A DNA stretch of 64,000 bases from Eisenbergiella tayi (GCF_001881565.1 NZ_MPDJ01000002.1:62001-126000); one strand, 5' to 3'. Shown: positions 9,034 to 18,988, numbered from the stretch's first letter. Program-made: numbers and translations. The notes: generated from the sequence alone by a model not told the origin.

Positions 9034-10584
9034 CTACTGTGCAGCAAGCCATGCATCAAACTGTTTCTGCTCTTCCGCAATGATCTCATCGATTCCTGCG
9101 GCCTTCAGCTCTTCGTTAAACTTTTCCAGATAAGAATCCACGTCTACCAGGCCATATAACAGGGCATCTCTGTACTCAGCCACAACCGTTGTGCAGGCTG
9201 CCATCTGATCATATACCGGCGCACTATCGAATATGAAGCCCATTGCCTCTGAAAACTTCGCATGGTTCGGGGCATCCAGCATATCGGTATAATAAGTGGA
9301 CATTTCCACCTCCAGAGGAAGGCTCAGGCACTGATTCGGATAATACCAGGGGCCGTTCATGTTCCAGGTTGCATTACTCGCATCCACCCCTTCAGGAAAA
9401 CGGGCGATACCGTTTTCATCCACCGAATAGTTGTGGCCTTCAATACCGAGAATCATATAGCGCGCCACCACTTCGTCGGTTGCCATCAGGTACAGAATCT
9501 TCATGGCTGCATCCGGGTTTTTGCATACTGTGGAGACCATCCAGCCGCCTAAAACAGATGAGCTTGTTCCCACCAGATCCGTAAGCTGGAACTCTACGGG
9601 CTCGTAGGGGCTGTAGGAAATCAGCGCCTTAATATAGTCGGCGCTGTAACCGCCAAGATAACAGCCGGCGGCTACGCCATTGTTATACTGTGTGATAGTT
9701 CTTTCGTTATTCAGAGGATCATCCAGCTGCAATCCGGCCTCGTTCCAATCCTTCATCAGATAGCAGAAATCACGCCATTCCTGCGTCTCATAAAGATTGA
9801 CGATTTCCGTCGTTCCCACTCCCTGATTTAACAGGACGCCGAGCCAGTTGGGGTTGCCCAGGCTGTCTATGCCGATAACCGGTTCATCATTGGTATTCAC
9901 CATATAGGAAAATTCCGGATGGATGGCCTTTGCGTCTTTCATGATCTGTGTCAGTTCATCAATGGTAATCCGTTCGCCGTCTCTGTCTGCAATTCCCAGT
10001 TCCTCCGCTATTTCCTTTCTCAGCGCATATACCTCATAGGTGGCATAGCTGTCAACGGAGGGAACCGCATATTGTATGCCGGAAACCTGCTGGGTTTTTA
10101 ATACCTTATCCGGATACATTTCCCAAAGATCGGGATACACATCTTTATAAGGCTCCAGAGAAATACACTGCTCATTCTTCACACAGCTGTCCACATTGGA
10201 ATAAAATCTCCAGCAGAATATATCCAGAGGATTCTGGTTATCGGACAGCATCAGTGTCATCTGTGTGGCAAGGTCGCCAAAGTTAATTCCGATCAAATCC
10301 ACCTTTGCTCCTGCATTTATCGATACCAGATACTCATTCAGCGCTTCTTCAACATTTGCCTCATCCGGCATATCGTAGCTTAATGACTGCACGGCGATTA
10401 CCGGCCAGTCGTCCGGGTTTTCGGGTACTTCAAGCGCCCCGGCCGTTTCTGCTCCTGAGGCGGCGGTACTTCCGGCAGAATCTGCCGCACCCGAGGTTCC
10501 CGTCCCGGCAGGATCCGAACCACAGCCTATAAGTGTTCCAAGCATTGCCGCAGCAAGGATAAGTGATACCAGTTTCTTTTTCAT
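9034..10584 (-). CDS. Sugar ABC transporter substrate-binding lipoprotein (second copy)
   Basis: Extracellular solute-binding protein of family 1, anchored as a lipoprotein. The signal peptide MKKKLVSLILAAAMLG ends in the lipobox LIGC with Cys21, followed by a Ser/Gly/Ala-rich linker. The 516 residues are strongly similar along the whole length to the binding protein at 13876-15426 (shared YLVSINAG, DNQNPLD/DNQQPLD, SVDSYATY and the C-terminal FDAWLA). It is separated from the permeases by the GH93-like gene, and no other permease pair is present in the locus. It therefore probably shares the permeases at 11978-13843, delivering a related arabino-oligosaccharide. Confidence 0.93.
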   Translation of the reverse strand: MKKKLVSLILAAAMLGTLIGCGSDPAGTGTSGAADSAGSTAASGAETAGALEVPENPDDWPVIAVQSLSYDMPDEANVEEALNEYLVSINAGAKVDLIGINFGDLATQMTLMLSDNQNPLDIFCWRFYSNVDSCVKNEQCISLEPYKDVYPDLWEMYPDKVLKTQQVSGIQYAVPSVDSYATYEVYALRKEIAEELGIADRDGERITIDELTQIMKDAKAIHPEFSYMVNTNDEPVIGIDSLGNPNWLGVLLNQGVGTTEIVNLYETQEWRDFCYLMKDWNEAGLQLDDPLNNERTITQYNNGVAAGCYLGGYSADYIKALISYSPYEPVEFQLTDLVGTSSSVLGGWMVSTVCKNPDAAMKILYLMATDEVVARYMILGIEGHNYSVDENGIARFPEGVDASNATWNMNGPWYYPNQCLSLPLEVEMSTYYTDMLDAPNHAKFSEAMGFIFDSAPVYDQMAACTTVVAEYRDALLYGLVDVDSYLEKFNEELKAAGIDEIIAEEQKQFDAWLAAQ

Positions 10585-10736
10585 AGTGCTTCCTCCTGTA
10601 TTTCATTTCATAAATCTATCTTATATTTTTCTTTCTTTTCAAAATATTCATTTTCCGATGTAATCCGTGACATTTTCTGACTCCGGACAATCGTTCCGAC
10701 GAAACAGAACGGTTACAGGGTTACAGCGCCGGACAA

Positions 10737-11930
10737 CTATGCGCGGACATATACATCCGCAACAGCCGCTTCAATAAGGGCCTGTCTGTCTGATATCTGG
10801 CAGGGGCTCAGATTCAGTATCTGCCTGCCTCCCCTGATAGGAAGGATACACTGGCTGTAGCCTGTAAAATTGTAATTATTGTCAATGGGTATCAGACTGT
10901 CCATTTTCTCCCAGAAGCCCATCCCCATTTCCGAATTGGCAAAAATATGCGAAAAGCCTCTTCCCGCCGCCAGGATAGTCCCGTCCTTTCCTCCCCTGTT
11001 AATCCAGGCCACATAAGGCGTACCCGTAAGATAACCTCCGTCAACTGCAACTATCGGATTTCCCATAAAATCAGGTTCCCCCCAATCATCCATGGATTCG
11101 GAAATCCTGAAATAAACAGGGATTCTGTCCTCATTTACCATCTCATAGACCATGATAAATTTCCCATTCGGCAGATAAGCCACGACAGGCATTCCCGGGC
11201 GAAGGTTCCCATCAGGAAAAGCCACGTCTATTTTCTCCTCTCCCCATGTATAGCCGCCGTCCTCCGACACCTTATGTGCAAGAAGCTGGTTATAATTCCC
11301 ATGATCCTTGTACCGCTCATCCGAATAATAACAGAACAGCCTTCCGTCAGGGGACTGCAGCAGGAAGGGCTCCCATACGGGAAGGCCCATGATATGCTTT
11401 TCGTCCCTCTCCCCTTTTACAATTTCGCTGACAAATTCCCATGTTTTACCGGCATCCTCGCTTTTATACATGTGCAGTGTGGTAGTGCTCATATCCTTGG
11501 GAATAATGTTGCCTGCGCACAGAATCGTCCCCTCCTTCAACCTCCCCATATCACAGGGCAGTTCAAACAGATGAGGCTGGAAACGGCATCCCTGTCCCAG
11601 CTGTGTATCCTCAACACAGCTCAGATAATGCCAGCTGTGCGCATCATCCGTACTCTCATAAACAGGAAAAACGGGAGTCGTCTCTGTGTAATACTCCATC
11701 GTCGCCAGCAGTGTCCCGTTTTTCTCCCCGTTATGTTCCAGGCAAATACAACGCGGATACATGGAACCCGGACCTCTCTGCCCCTCAAAAGGCTCTCCGG
11801 GACAAAACACCACGCTTGTATATCTTTTCTTCAGCAAAATGGAACAGCTTCCTCCCTCTTTCGGAACATGCCCGCCATTAGGGGCATAAAGAGAATCATG
11901 AATTAATTTACTGTCTGCAGTCATATTCAT
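10737..11930 (-). CDS. BNR/Asp-box glycosidase, GH93-like exo-arabinanase candidate
   Basis: Predicted six-bladed beta-propeller of the sialidase superfamily, 397 residues without a signal peptide. Asp-box motifs (S-x-D-x-x-x-x-W) are visible at STDDAHSWHYL, SEDAGKTWEFV and SEDGGYTW, with NGTLLATMEYY in the first blade. Sialidase-type arginines are not obvious. Given the GH51 enzyme in the same operon, GH93 exo-alpha-1,5-L-arabinanase is the best fit; a sialidase or another BNR hydrolase is the alternative. The gene sits between the permeases and the second binding protein, as expected for an enzyme acting on the imported substrate. The ATG at 11924 is an alternative start. Confidence 0.65.
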   Translation of the reverse strand: MNMTADSKLIHDSLYAPNGGHVPKEGGSCSILLKKRYTSVVFCPGEPFEGQRGPGSMYPRCICLEHNGEKNGTLLATMEYYTETTPVFPVYESTDDAHSWHYLSCVEDTQLGQGCRFQPHLFELPCDMGRLKEGTILCAGNIIPKDMSTTTLHMYKSEDAGKTWEFVSEIVKGERDEKHIMGLPVWEPFLLQSPDGRLFCYYSDERYKDHGNYNQLLAHKVSEDGGYTWGEEKIDVAFPDGNLRPGMPVVAYLPNGKFIMVYEMVNEDRIPVYFRISESMDDWGEPDFMGNPIVAVDGGYLTGTPYVAWINRGGKDGTILAAGRGFSHIFANSEMGMGFWEKMDSLIPIDNNYNFTGYSQCILPIRGGRQILNLSPCQISDRQALIEAAVADVYVRA

Positions 11931-11977
11931 ATTTAACTCCTTTCATCTGCCTGCGCGGTTCCCGTCTTCCTGTGCTG

Positions 11978-12868
11978 TCAGCCCTTTACGCCGCCGATTA
12001 CAATGCCTTTAATAAACGCCTTCTGGAAGAAGGGATAAATAACCATAATCGGTACGACGGAAATTACTGCAATCGCCATTCTCACTCCGGAGGTGGGGAT
12101 CTGCGTGGTAATCTGGGCGCTGCCCGCGTCCAGCGTATTCTCCTTCAGAAACTGCACATTATTCATCATGGAATTGAGCACGTTCTGAATGGAATACAGA
12201 TCGCTTCTCCTTGTCAGATAATACAGGCCGTTAATCCAGTCATTCCAATAAGCAAGTGCGGAAAACAGCGCCACCGTTGACAGCATGGGTTTGGAAAGCG
12301 GAAGCGCTATCCGAAACAGCATACCCAGCTCGCCGCAGGAATCCATTTCCGCAGCCTCCAGAATATCCTTGGGTACATTTGTGGTGAAATAAGTCCTCAT
12401 CAGTATTACGTTATAAGCCCCCAGAGCCAGGTTCGGCAGGAGCAGCCCCAGAAGACTGTCGCCCACATGCATGTACTGGCTCCATATAATATAGGAAGGA
12501 ACCATACCGCCGGAAAACAGCATCGTAAAGAAAATGAAAAAGGATAAAAAATTCCTTCCCGGCAAATCCTGTTTAGACAGCAGATAAGACATAAACATTG
12601 TCATCGTCACATTCAGCGTGGTCCCCACCACCGTTATCAGAATCGTCACCCCATAGGCTCTGGCAATTTTTCCGGCAGCCTGGAACAGATACTCATAGGC
12701 ACGGAAATTTATTTTTTTCGGGAAAAAGGAATATCCGTAAAGCGTCAGTGTAGCTTCATCTGTGATGGACGCCGTAATCAAAAGGATAAACGGCAGCAGA
12801 CAGCACAGCATTAAAAGAATCATTATTATATTCGCAAATATGCGAAAACCTTTATTCGTTCCAGCCAT
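11978..12868 (-). CDS. Sugar ABC transporter permease, LplC/YtcP type
   Basis: Inner-membrane permease of a CUT1 sugar importer with six predicted membrane helices in 296 residues. The EAA loop that contacts the ATPase is EAAEMDSCGELGMLFRIALPLSKP-like (about residues 190-215). The C-terminus ends in the family-typical FQKAFIKGIVIGGVKG stretch. It pairs with the permease at 12881-13843, 12 bp upstream. No ATPase gene is in the operon, as is common for Firmicute systems that use one shared MsmX-type ATPase. Confidence 0.93.
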   Translation of the reverse strand: MAGTNKGFRIFANIIMILLMLCCLLPFILLITASITDEATLTLYGYSFFPKKINFRAYEYLFQAAGKIARAYGVTILITVVGTTLNVTMTMFMSYLLSKQDLPGRNFLSFFIFFTMLFSGGMVPSYIIWSQYMHVGDSLLGLLLPNLALGAYNVILMRTYFTTNVPKDILEAAEMDSCGELGMLFRIALPLSKPMLSTVALFSALAYWNDWINGLYYLTRRSDLYSIQNVLNSMMNNVQFLKENTLDAGSAQITTQIPTSGVRMAIAVISVVPIMVIYPFFQKAFIKGIVIGGVKG

Positions 12869-12880
12869 TTTTCCTCCTCC

Positions 12881-13843
12881 TCAGAACAACGCACTGTCAG
12901 GTTCTGTTTTACGCACAATAGCATTGGTCAGCATTACAACGAAAAATCCGAGTACGGACTGCATGAATCCTGCCGCAAGCGATCTTCCCACATCATGATC
13001 CTGCATCAGAGTGCGGTATACGAAGGTATCAATTGTGGTGGTTGTGGAATAAAGCAGGCCGCTGTTCTGGGGCACCTGGTAGAACAGGCCGAAGTCAGAT
13101 GCAAACATCCTCCCCAGCGCCATGATCGTCAGGATAATTACCGTAGGCTTCAACAGCGGCAGGGTAATCCTTGTAATCTGCTGCCAGGTAGTGGCGCCGT
13201 CCACTACAGCAGCCTCATAATAAGTCTTGTCAAATCCGATAATCGTTGCAAAATATACAATGCTCTGAAAGCCGAAGCTTCTCCAAAGCTGTACGATAGT
13301 CAGAATAAAAGGCCAGTACTTTGCCTCCGTGTACCACTGGACTCCTTCTTTTCCCAACGGCTCCAGAATCCCCTTGTTGACAAAACCGTTCGTGCTGGAC
13401 AAAAAGGCGTATACCAGGTAGCCGATAAGGACCGTGCTTACCAGATGGGGAATCAATATTGTTGTCTGATATACCTGCTGCGCCGTTTTCTTACGTACCT
13501 CGTTTAAAAGGATGGCTACGAAGATTGCAAAGACGGTACCCAGAGACAGGAACAAAATATTGTAGCCAATAGTATTGCGGAACATGATCTTAGCCCATTT
13601 GGAGCCAAACAGATATGTAAAATTACTCAGGCCGTTCCAGGGGCTTTTGATTATTCCCTTGGCAAAACTGTATTTCTTAAATGCAAGAATCAGTCCTCCC
13701 ATGGGAAGATAATTATTAATGATCAGATACAGAAACCCCGGCAGTGCACACAGATACAAAGGGGCATATTTACGGAGTTTTCTCAATGTCTGCTTCTTTG
13801 AAGCCGCTTTTCTTTGGGTTGTGCTTACTTTTTTAGACATCAT
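12881..13843 (-). CDS. Sugar ABC transporter permease, LplB type
   Basis: Second permease of the importer, 320 residues with six predicted membrane helices after a basic N-terminus. The EAA loop reads YEAAVVDGATTWQQITRITLP, typical of LplB/YtcP partners. It follows the first binding-protein gene by 32 bp and precedes its partner by 12 bp. Two consecutive ATG codons (13843 and 13840) are possible starts. Its distribution of charged loops is ordinary; nothing suggests damage. Confidence 0.93.
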   Translation of the reverse strand: MMSKKVSTTQRKAASKKQTLRKLRKYAPLYLCALPGFLYLIINNYLPMGGLILAFKKYSFAKGIIKSPWNGLSNFTYLFGSKWAKIMFRNTIGYNILFLSLGTVFAIFVAILLNEVRKKTAQQVYQTTILIPHLVSTVLIGYLVYAFLSSTNGFVNKGILEPLGKEGVQWYTEAKYWPFILTIVQLWRSFGFQSIVYFATIIGFDKTYYEAAVVDGATTWQQITRITLPLLKPTVIILTIMALGRMFASDFGLFYQVPQNSGLLYSTTTTIDTFVYRTLMQDHDVGRSLAAGFMQSVLGFFVVMLTNAIVRKTEPDSALF

Positions 13844-13875
13844 CTTATCCTATCCTTCCATTCAGGGAATATAAT

Positions 13876-15426
13876 CTACTGTATGGCAAGCCATGCATCA
13901 AACTGTTTCTGTTCTTCCGCAATAATCTCGTCGATCCCTGCCGCCTTCAGCTCCTCATTGAACTTTTCCAGATAAGTATCCACATCCACCAGGCCATACA
14001 GCAATGCGTCTCTGTATTCCGCAACTACTGTGGTACATGCCGCCATCTGGTCATAAACCGGAGCGCTGTCGAATACAAAGCCCATGGCCTGGGAGAATTT
14101 TGCATGGTTCGGGGCATCCAGCATATCGGTATAGTATGTTGTCATTTCTGTTTCCAATGGAATGCTCAGACACTGGTTCGGATAAAACCACGGGCAGTCC
14201 TGGTTCCAGGTGCTGTTATTCTGCGTAACGCCTTCGGGACGTCTCGCAATGCCTTTTTCATCCACGTTATAATGCACACCTTCAATCCCCAGGATAAAGT
14301 ACCGGGCCACCTTTTCATCGGTGGACATCAGGTACAGCATCTTCATGGCGGCATCTGGTTCTTTGCATACGGTGGAAATCATCCAGCCTCCCAGTACGGA
14401 GGCGCTCGTTCCCACCATATCTGTCAGCTGGAACTCAATGGGCTCATAAGGGCTGTAAGCTATCAGCGCCTTAATATAGTCCGGGCTGTAGCCGCCCAGG
14501 TAGCAGCCTGCGGAAACACCGTTATTATACTGGGAAATTGTCATTTCATTGTTAAGCGGGTCGTCCATCATGAAACCGGCATCCTTCCAGGCTTTCATAC
14601 GCTGGCAGAACTCACGCCATTCTTCCGTTTCATACAAATTTACAATCTCTTTCGTATCCACGCCCCGATTCATCAGAACGCCCAGCCAGTTGCTGTTTCC
14701 CAGACTGTCTATGCCGATAACCGCTTCATTATTGGTATTGATCATATACGCGTATTCCGGATGTGCCGCCTTTGCATCCTTCATAATCTGAGTCATTTCA
14801 TCCAGCGTAATCCGTTCCCCGTCCCTGTCCGCAATGCCCAGATCCTCGGCCACATCTTTTCTTAACGCATAAACATCATAGGTTGCATAGCTGTCCACGG
14901 AAGGAACCGCATACTGCACACCACTGATCTGCTGAGTCTTCAGGACAATTTCAGGATACATTTCCCACAAATCAGGATAAACATCAAAATAAGAATCTAA
15001 CGGGATGCACTGTTCGTTTTTCACACACCCATCCAACGTGGAATAGAATCTCCAGCAGAATAAATCCAGAGGTTGTTGATTATCAGACAGCATAAGCGTC
15101 AGCTGTGTGGAGAGATCTCCCAGGGTCATCTGCACCATATCGGCCTTCACGCCTGCATTAATAGATACCAGATATTCATTTAAAGCATCCTCCACCATCT
15201 GTTCGTCTGCCATTTCACTCAGCACAGGCACCTGTATCGTGATGGTGGGCCACTCGTCCGGGTTTTGTGCTGCCGAAAAATCTCCGGCCAATTCCATTTT
15301 TCCCGTCTCCATCTCCCCATTACCGGTCGTTTGAGACTGTGCACCCGCAGGCGCCTTTTCGGCACAGCCGGCCAGCACACCCGTCATTACAACCGTGAGA
15401 ATCAGTGACAATAACTTTTTCTTCAT
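13876..15426 (-). CDS. Sugar ABC transporter substrate-binding lipoprotein (first copy)
   Basis: Family 1 extracellular binding protein of 516 residues. I chose the ATG at 15426 because it follows GGGGAGGTAAAGCA and begins a clean lipoprotein signal, MKKKLLSLILTVVMTG, with lipobox LAGC and Cys21; the frame stays open 15 codons upstream without a ribosome site. It is the promoter-proximal binding protein for the permease pair and is a close paralog of the copy at 9034-10584, of identical length. The two differ mainly in the linker after Cys21 and in scattered surface positions. Confidence 0.94.
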   Translation of the reverse strand: MKKKLLSLILTVVMTGVLAGCAEKAPAGAQSQTTGNGEMETGKMELAGDFSAAQNPDEWPTITIQVPVLSEMADEQMVEDALNEYLVSINAGVKADMVQMTLGDLSTQLTLMLSDNQQPLDLFCWRFYSTLDGCVKNEQCIPLDSYFDVYPDLWEMYPEIVLKTQQISGVQYAVPSVDSYATYDVYALRKDVAEDLGIADRDGERITLDEMTQIMKDAKAAHPEYAYMINTNNEAVIGIDSLGNSNWLGVLMNRGVDTKEIVNLYETEEWREFCQRMKAWKDAGFMMDDPLNNEMTISQYNNGVSAGCYLGGYSPDYIKALIAYSPYEPIEFQLTDMVGTSASVLGGWMISTVCKEPDAAMKMLYLMSTDEKVARYFILGIEGVHYNVDEKGIARRPEGVTQNNSTWNQDCPWFYPNQCLSIPLETEMTTYYTDMLDAPNHAKFSQAMGFVFDSAPVYDQMAACTTVVAEYRDALLYGLVDVDTYLEKFNEELKAAGIDEIIAEEQKQFDAWLAIQ

Positions 15427-15507
15427 TGCTTTACCTCCCCTTTTTCCTTTTGGTAATCCTATTTTAATCAACCAGGGAAGTGAAAAATATGCAAAATCAG
15501 TGAACGT

Positions 15508-17109
15508 TTATTGCATTTTCTGATTCGAGGCCGCCTTACGGTACTCCATAGGCGTACAGCCCACCAGCTGTTTAAAGCTCCTTGTGAAATTGGAATAATT
15601 TCCATAACCTACATGGCTGGATATTAAGGTTACAGGCAATGAGGTTGTTGATAGAAGCATTTTGGCAGACTCCATTTTTTCATTTACAATATATTCTTTC
15701 AGAGTGCAACCCGTATTCTTTTTAAAAAGCTTTGTCAAATACTCCGGGTTCATTCCCGCAAATTCTGCGATTTCTGTTACCGGCAGATCCGTGTCCAGAT
15801 GCTGTCTGATATATTTTACCGTTTCCCGGATCACATCCTTTGTTTTCCCTTTCCCCGTAATCTCCTGCAGCTTTACCGCAATATACGTCAGCGCTTTTTC
15901 AAACAAATCATATCCCTGCCAGGAATTCATATAGGTCAGGTAGGGAAGCTTGTCATCAAAAATCATCTCACTGCCAATCTGATGATTTACAAGATAGACC
16001 AACAAAAGCTGGGTAACGCTCTGATGAAGGTTCATCATGCCGGATGCATTCATATGTCCATGGTAATCTTTTGTGATATAAGAAAGGATACTATCCTTAA
16101 AGACGAGAAACTGATCCTGATCCAACAGCTTTTTCCATGTACCCAGCTGCAGCCTGTAGGAATTGCTGTTTATATCCTTCTCATTTTCCCGGGGCAGAAA
16201 CACACGGCTTTCCCTGCGCACATTATCCCTTTTCGCCTGAAATAAAGGCTGCGAATATTTCACAAGCTCCGCCGGGCCGCAGGCTCTGCCGCAGTAGATA
16301 GCCATTGAGGTCTGAAGGGCACGGAACGCAAGAATACGAAAGCTCTCCAGTTTTTCGGAAACCGTCTCTGTTTCATAGGATAATTCCCTTTTCCAGTACA
16401 GGAGAATGGCAAAATCCGTACTGTTTTCTTTCAGAAGAATAATACTGAATACCTTCAAATCCTGAAACACTTCATCCAGGACATTCTGGTAAATCAGACG
16501 TAAGATGGGCTTTTCTATCTTTTCCAGATGCTTCTGCGTTTTGAGAACCTGGATCAGTACGGGCAGATATTCCGATTCTCCCGCGCCGTTAACATTATGG
16601 CTCAAAATCAGCCTGCGCAAATAGGAGTCCTCTTCATTCCGCCCTTCCAGATACTGCAGGGCACCTGTTTCAAGAATACTTTCCTCATAGGTCTGAAAAA
16701 AAGCGCCCATGTTTATCAGTTCCTGATTTTTCCGCTCTATTTTTATCTGGGAAACGGCCCGCTCTACAACATTCTTCAATTCCTGTGTACTGACAGGCTG
16801 AAGTACATAATCAAAGCTCTGCATGGAAATTGCTTCCTTCATGTATTTGACATCCGCATAAGCCGTCAGGAAAATAATCTTCACATCGGGATACCTTTCC
16901 AGTACCCATTTAGCGAAGGTTATCCCGTCCGTTTCAGGCATGACAATATCGCAGAGGAATATGTCATAATGATACTGTTTCATCCATTCCTTTGCTTCCT
17001 CAGCGCTGTTTGCAGTATCTATTCTCTCCATTTCCAGTTTCATCTCTTTAAGTTGGGAGTCCACTGTTTTAAGCACTGTTTTTTCATCATCAATAATCAG
17101 TATGTTCAT
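15508..17109 (-). CDS. Response regulator with AraC DNA-binding domain, YesN type
   Basis: Receiver domain at 1-125 with D7/D8 and phospho-acceptor D54 (FLCDIVMP), a long linker of about 270 residues, and a C-terminal AraC-type double helix-turn-helix (TEIAEFAGMNPEYLTKLFKK and VGYGNYSNFTRSFKQ). I chose the ATG at 17109 because the product then begins exactly at the receiver fold; a longer frame overlaps the kinase gene. It follows its kinase by 40 bp and precedes the first binding-protein gene by 81 bp, so it very probably activates the downstream arabinan operon when the kinase detects substrate. Confidence 0.95.
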   Translation of the reverse strand: MNILIIDDEKTVLKTVDSQLKEMKLEMERIDTANSAEEAKEWMKQYHYDIFLCDIVMPETDGITFAKWVLERYPDVKIIFLTAYADVKYMKEAISMQSFDYVLQPVSTQELKNVVERAVSQIKIERKNQELINMGAFFQTYEESILETGALQYLEGRNEEDSYLRRLILSHNVNGAGESEYLPVLIQVLKTQKHLEKIEKPILRLIYQNVLDEVFQDLKVFSIILLKENSTDFAILLYWKRELSYETETVSEKLESFRILAFRALQTSMAIYCGRACGPAELVKYSQPLFQAKRDNVRRESRVFLPRENEKDINSNSYRLQLGTWKKLLDQDQFLVFKDSILSYITKDYHGHMNASGMMNLHQSVTQLLLVYLVNHQIGSEMIFDDKLPYLTYMNSWQGYDLFEKALTYIAVKLQEITGKGKTKDVIRETVKYIRQHLDTDLPVTEIAEFAGMNPEYLTKLFKKNTGCTLKEYIVNEKMESAKMLLSTTSLPVTLISSHVGYGNYSNFTRSFKQLVGCTPMEYRKAASNQKMQ

Positions 17110-17149
17110 TTTTATACCTCTGTATATCGCGGATTTTACCACGCCTGTC

Positions 17150-18904
17150 TCATAAAGCAGTCTGGACAGGATTTTCAAATATTACTTGCGGAAGCAATAT
17201 TTCCGTAACAGCTCCTCCGGCGGGACTGTTATAAAAATAAAGCTTTGCCTTATCACCATATAACAAATAAATCCGGTACTTTATATTATCAACTCCAACC
17301 TGCATGGAATGATACTGGAATTCCGTAACCGGCCTGTTCAGCTGTTCCAGCTGTTCCGGCCTGTAGCCCTCTCCATTATCCGTGATATGGATTCTTGTAT
17401 ACCATTTCCCGTCATCCTCTATTCTGTCCGCCGTAATGGAAATAGAAAGCACCCTGCTCTTATTCACCGCATATTTTACAGAATTCTCCACAAATGTCTG
17501 CACACACAGAATGGGGATCTTACAGGATTCTGTCTCTTCCTCCAGATTAATCTGCAGAAGAATAGGCATGGCATTTTTAATAATATAAATATTGCAGTAA
17601 GCTTTAACCTCTTCTATTTCCTCAGCCAGTGTAACCAGACTGTCCGAATCCTGAAACACATAGCGGAAATGCCTGGATACGACAAAAATCATGGTTTTCA
17701 CCGTGTCCACATCATTTTCATTGAGTAAAGAGGCTACGATATTCAGACAGTTCAGGAAAAAATGAGGTCTTATCTGCAGCTGATAATACTGCAGCAGCGC
17801 AGCGTTGGCTTCCTTCTCCTTTTTGTATTTTTCCTGCTCCAGCTGCCCCATCTCCGCAATCAATTCATCCAGCTTTTCATTAATCAGCCGGATTTCCTCC
17901 AGCTGGCTTTCTTTCCCCGCATACCTGGAATTTTCAGACGCCTCTCCCCTTTTCATTTCCGTCAGGCGGTGTACGAAATGATCGATCGGCTGGTAAATAA
18001 TCCGTTTTACAAATCTGTATACATTCCACAAAACAGCAAAAGCCGTCAGAGGAATGAGAATGAACAACAGCCAGAATTCCGCCTGATTCCAGAAGGCAAG
18101 TTTCTCATCCTTATGAATCAGCATGACCTGAAGCTCCTGTCCCTCCACCGCTTCCCTGGAAATCATGTATGTCAGCCCCGCGTTGTCCGTATCATTCCTG
18201 AGTTTTTCCGCAATTGTCTGCCCGTCAAGAAGCGGCTCTCCCAGATTGGCAAGAATATTCCCCTGCATATCGGAGATGATCAGCTGCATATTTTCCCTCA
18301 ATACAAAATATACGGACAAATTGACCGTATATCCTAAAAGCTTTCCCCGATCTCCCAGAAGATACAGAAGATACGTTTCTCCTTCATAGGTCATTATCTC
18401 TTCATAAGGCATCTTTTCACCTGTATGGGCACGTACCTCCTCTTTGACCGCCTGGTTCAGGCGATAGCTGTCACCCGCAAAGGGATAGCTGCTGAACTCA
18501 CTGTGAAGGGAATCCCAGTCCTGATCGTAGTAAAAGACGCCGCCGAAATAATCCAGATTATCCGCCTTGGTGCTGAAATTATTATTCAGGTAATAGGCAG
18601 CGAGCATCCACTGGCTTTCCGTAATCTGCGGCCTTTTCAGCATCTGATAATGTACATTGTTCCCATACAGATTTTTAACATAGGCCTCCATGGAACCGAT
18701 ATCCCGGGCAAGCTGCTGCGCATAATCGGAGGTCATGGCCGCATGATCCCTTTTATACACGTGCCGGTACTGCAGTATAATATAGCCTCCGAAACACATT
18801 AAAAGCAGCAGAAGCAGAACGGAACCGCCTATGCCGCCTATGAATAAGTATCTTTTTATGGAACCATTTTTATTCTTCAGAACCGGGACTTCCTTTCTGT
18901 CCAT
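17150..18904 (-). CDS. Sensor histidine kinase, YesM type
   Basis: First gene of the arabinan locus. The product (584 residues from the ATG at 18904, preceded by GAAGGA) has a membrane helix near 15-40, an extracellular sensor domain, a second membrane helix near 270-295, and a His_kinase/HATPase module. The phospho-acceptor His is in IRPHFFLN, where family members more often have NPHF; the N box is FVENSVKY and the G box DNGEGY. It is paralogous to the kinase at 367-2094, and both sensor domains share the YLNN or YLQN, FYDQ and SYP landmarks. An alternative start at 18946 exists. Confidence 0.94.
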   Translation of the reverse strand: MDRKEVPVLKNKNGSIKRYLFIGGIGGSVLLLLLLMCFGGYIILQYRHVYKRDHAAMTSDYAQQLARDIGSMEAYVKNLYGNNVHYQMLKRPQITESQWMLAAYYLNNNFSTKADNLDYFGGVFYYDQDWDSLHSEFSSYPFAGDSYRLNQAVKEEVRAHTGEKMPYEEIMTYEGETYLLYLLGDRGKLLGYTVNLSVYFVLRENMQLIISDMQGNILANLGEPLLDGQTIAEKLRNDTDNAGLTYMISREAVEGQELQVMLIHKDEKLAFWNQAEFWLLFILIPLTAFAVLWNVYRFVKRIIYQPIDHFVHRLTEMKRGEASENSRYAGKESQLEEIRLINEKLDELIAEMGQLEQEKYKKEKEANAALLQYYQLQIRPHFFLNCLNIVASLLNENDVDTVKTMIFVVSRHFRYVFQDSDSLVTLAEEIEEVKAYCNIYIIKNAMPILLQINLEEETESCKIPILCVQTFVENSVKYAVNKSRVLSISITADRIEDDGKWYTRIHITDNGEGYRPEQLEQLNRPVTEFQYHSMQVGVDNIKYRIYLLYGDKAKLYFYNSPAGGAVTEILLPQVIFENPVQTAL

Positions 18905-18988
18905 GCATTTATTTCCTTCTTTCCCTTTTCCGCGCCATCCGGGCAATAATCAGATTTGAGGCTGTTTAATATCTTCACAGTTACACAG

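Noticed and set aside
10585..10736. Promoter for the second binding-protein gene in the gap after the GH93-like gene
   Set aside because: TTGAAA and TATAAG-like elements are present but their spacing (11-13 bp) does not suit sigma-A; a weak CGTTC/GAACG hairpin has no U tract.
10947..11906. Plus-strand open frame of 319 codons opposite the GH93-like gene
   Set aside because: Antisense shadow; composition is rich in His, Arg and Ile as in reversed coding sequence, and the minus-strand gene has Asp boxes and operon context.
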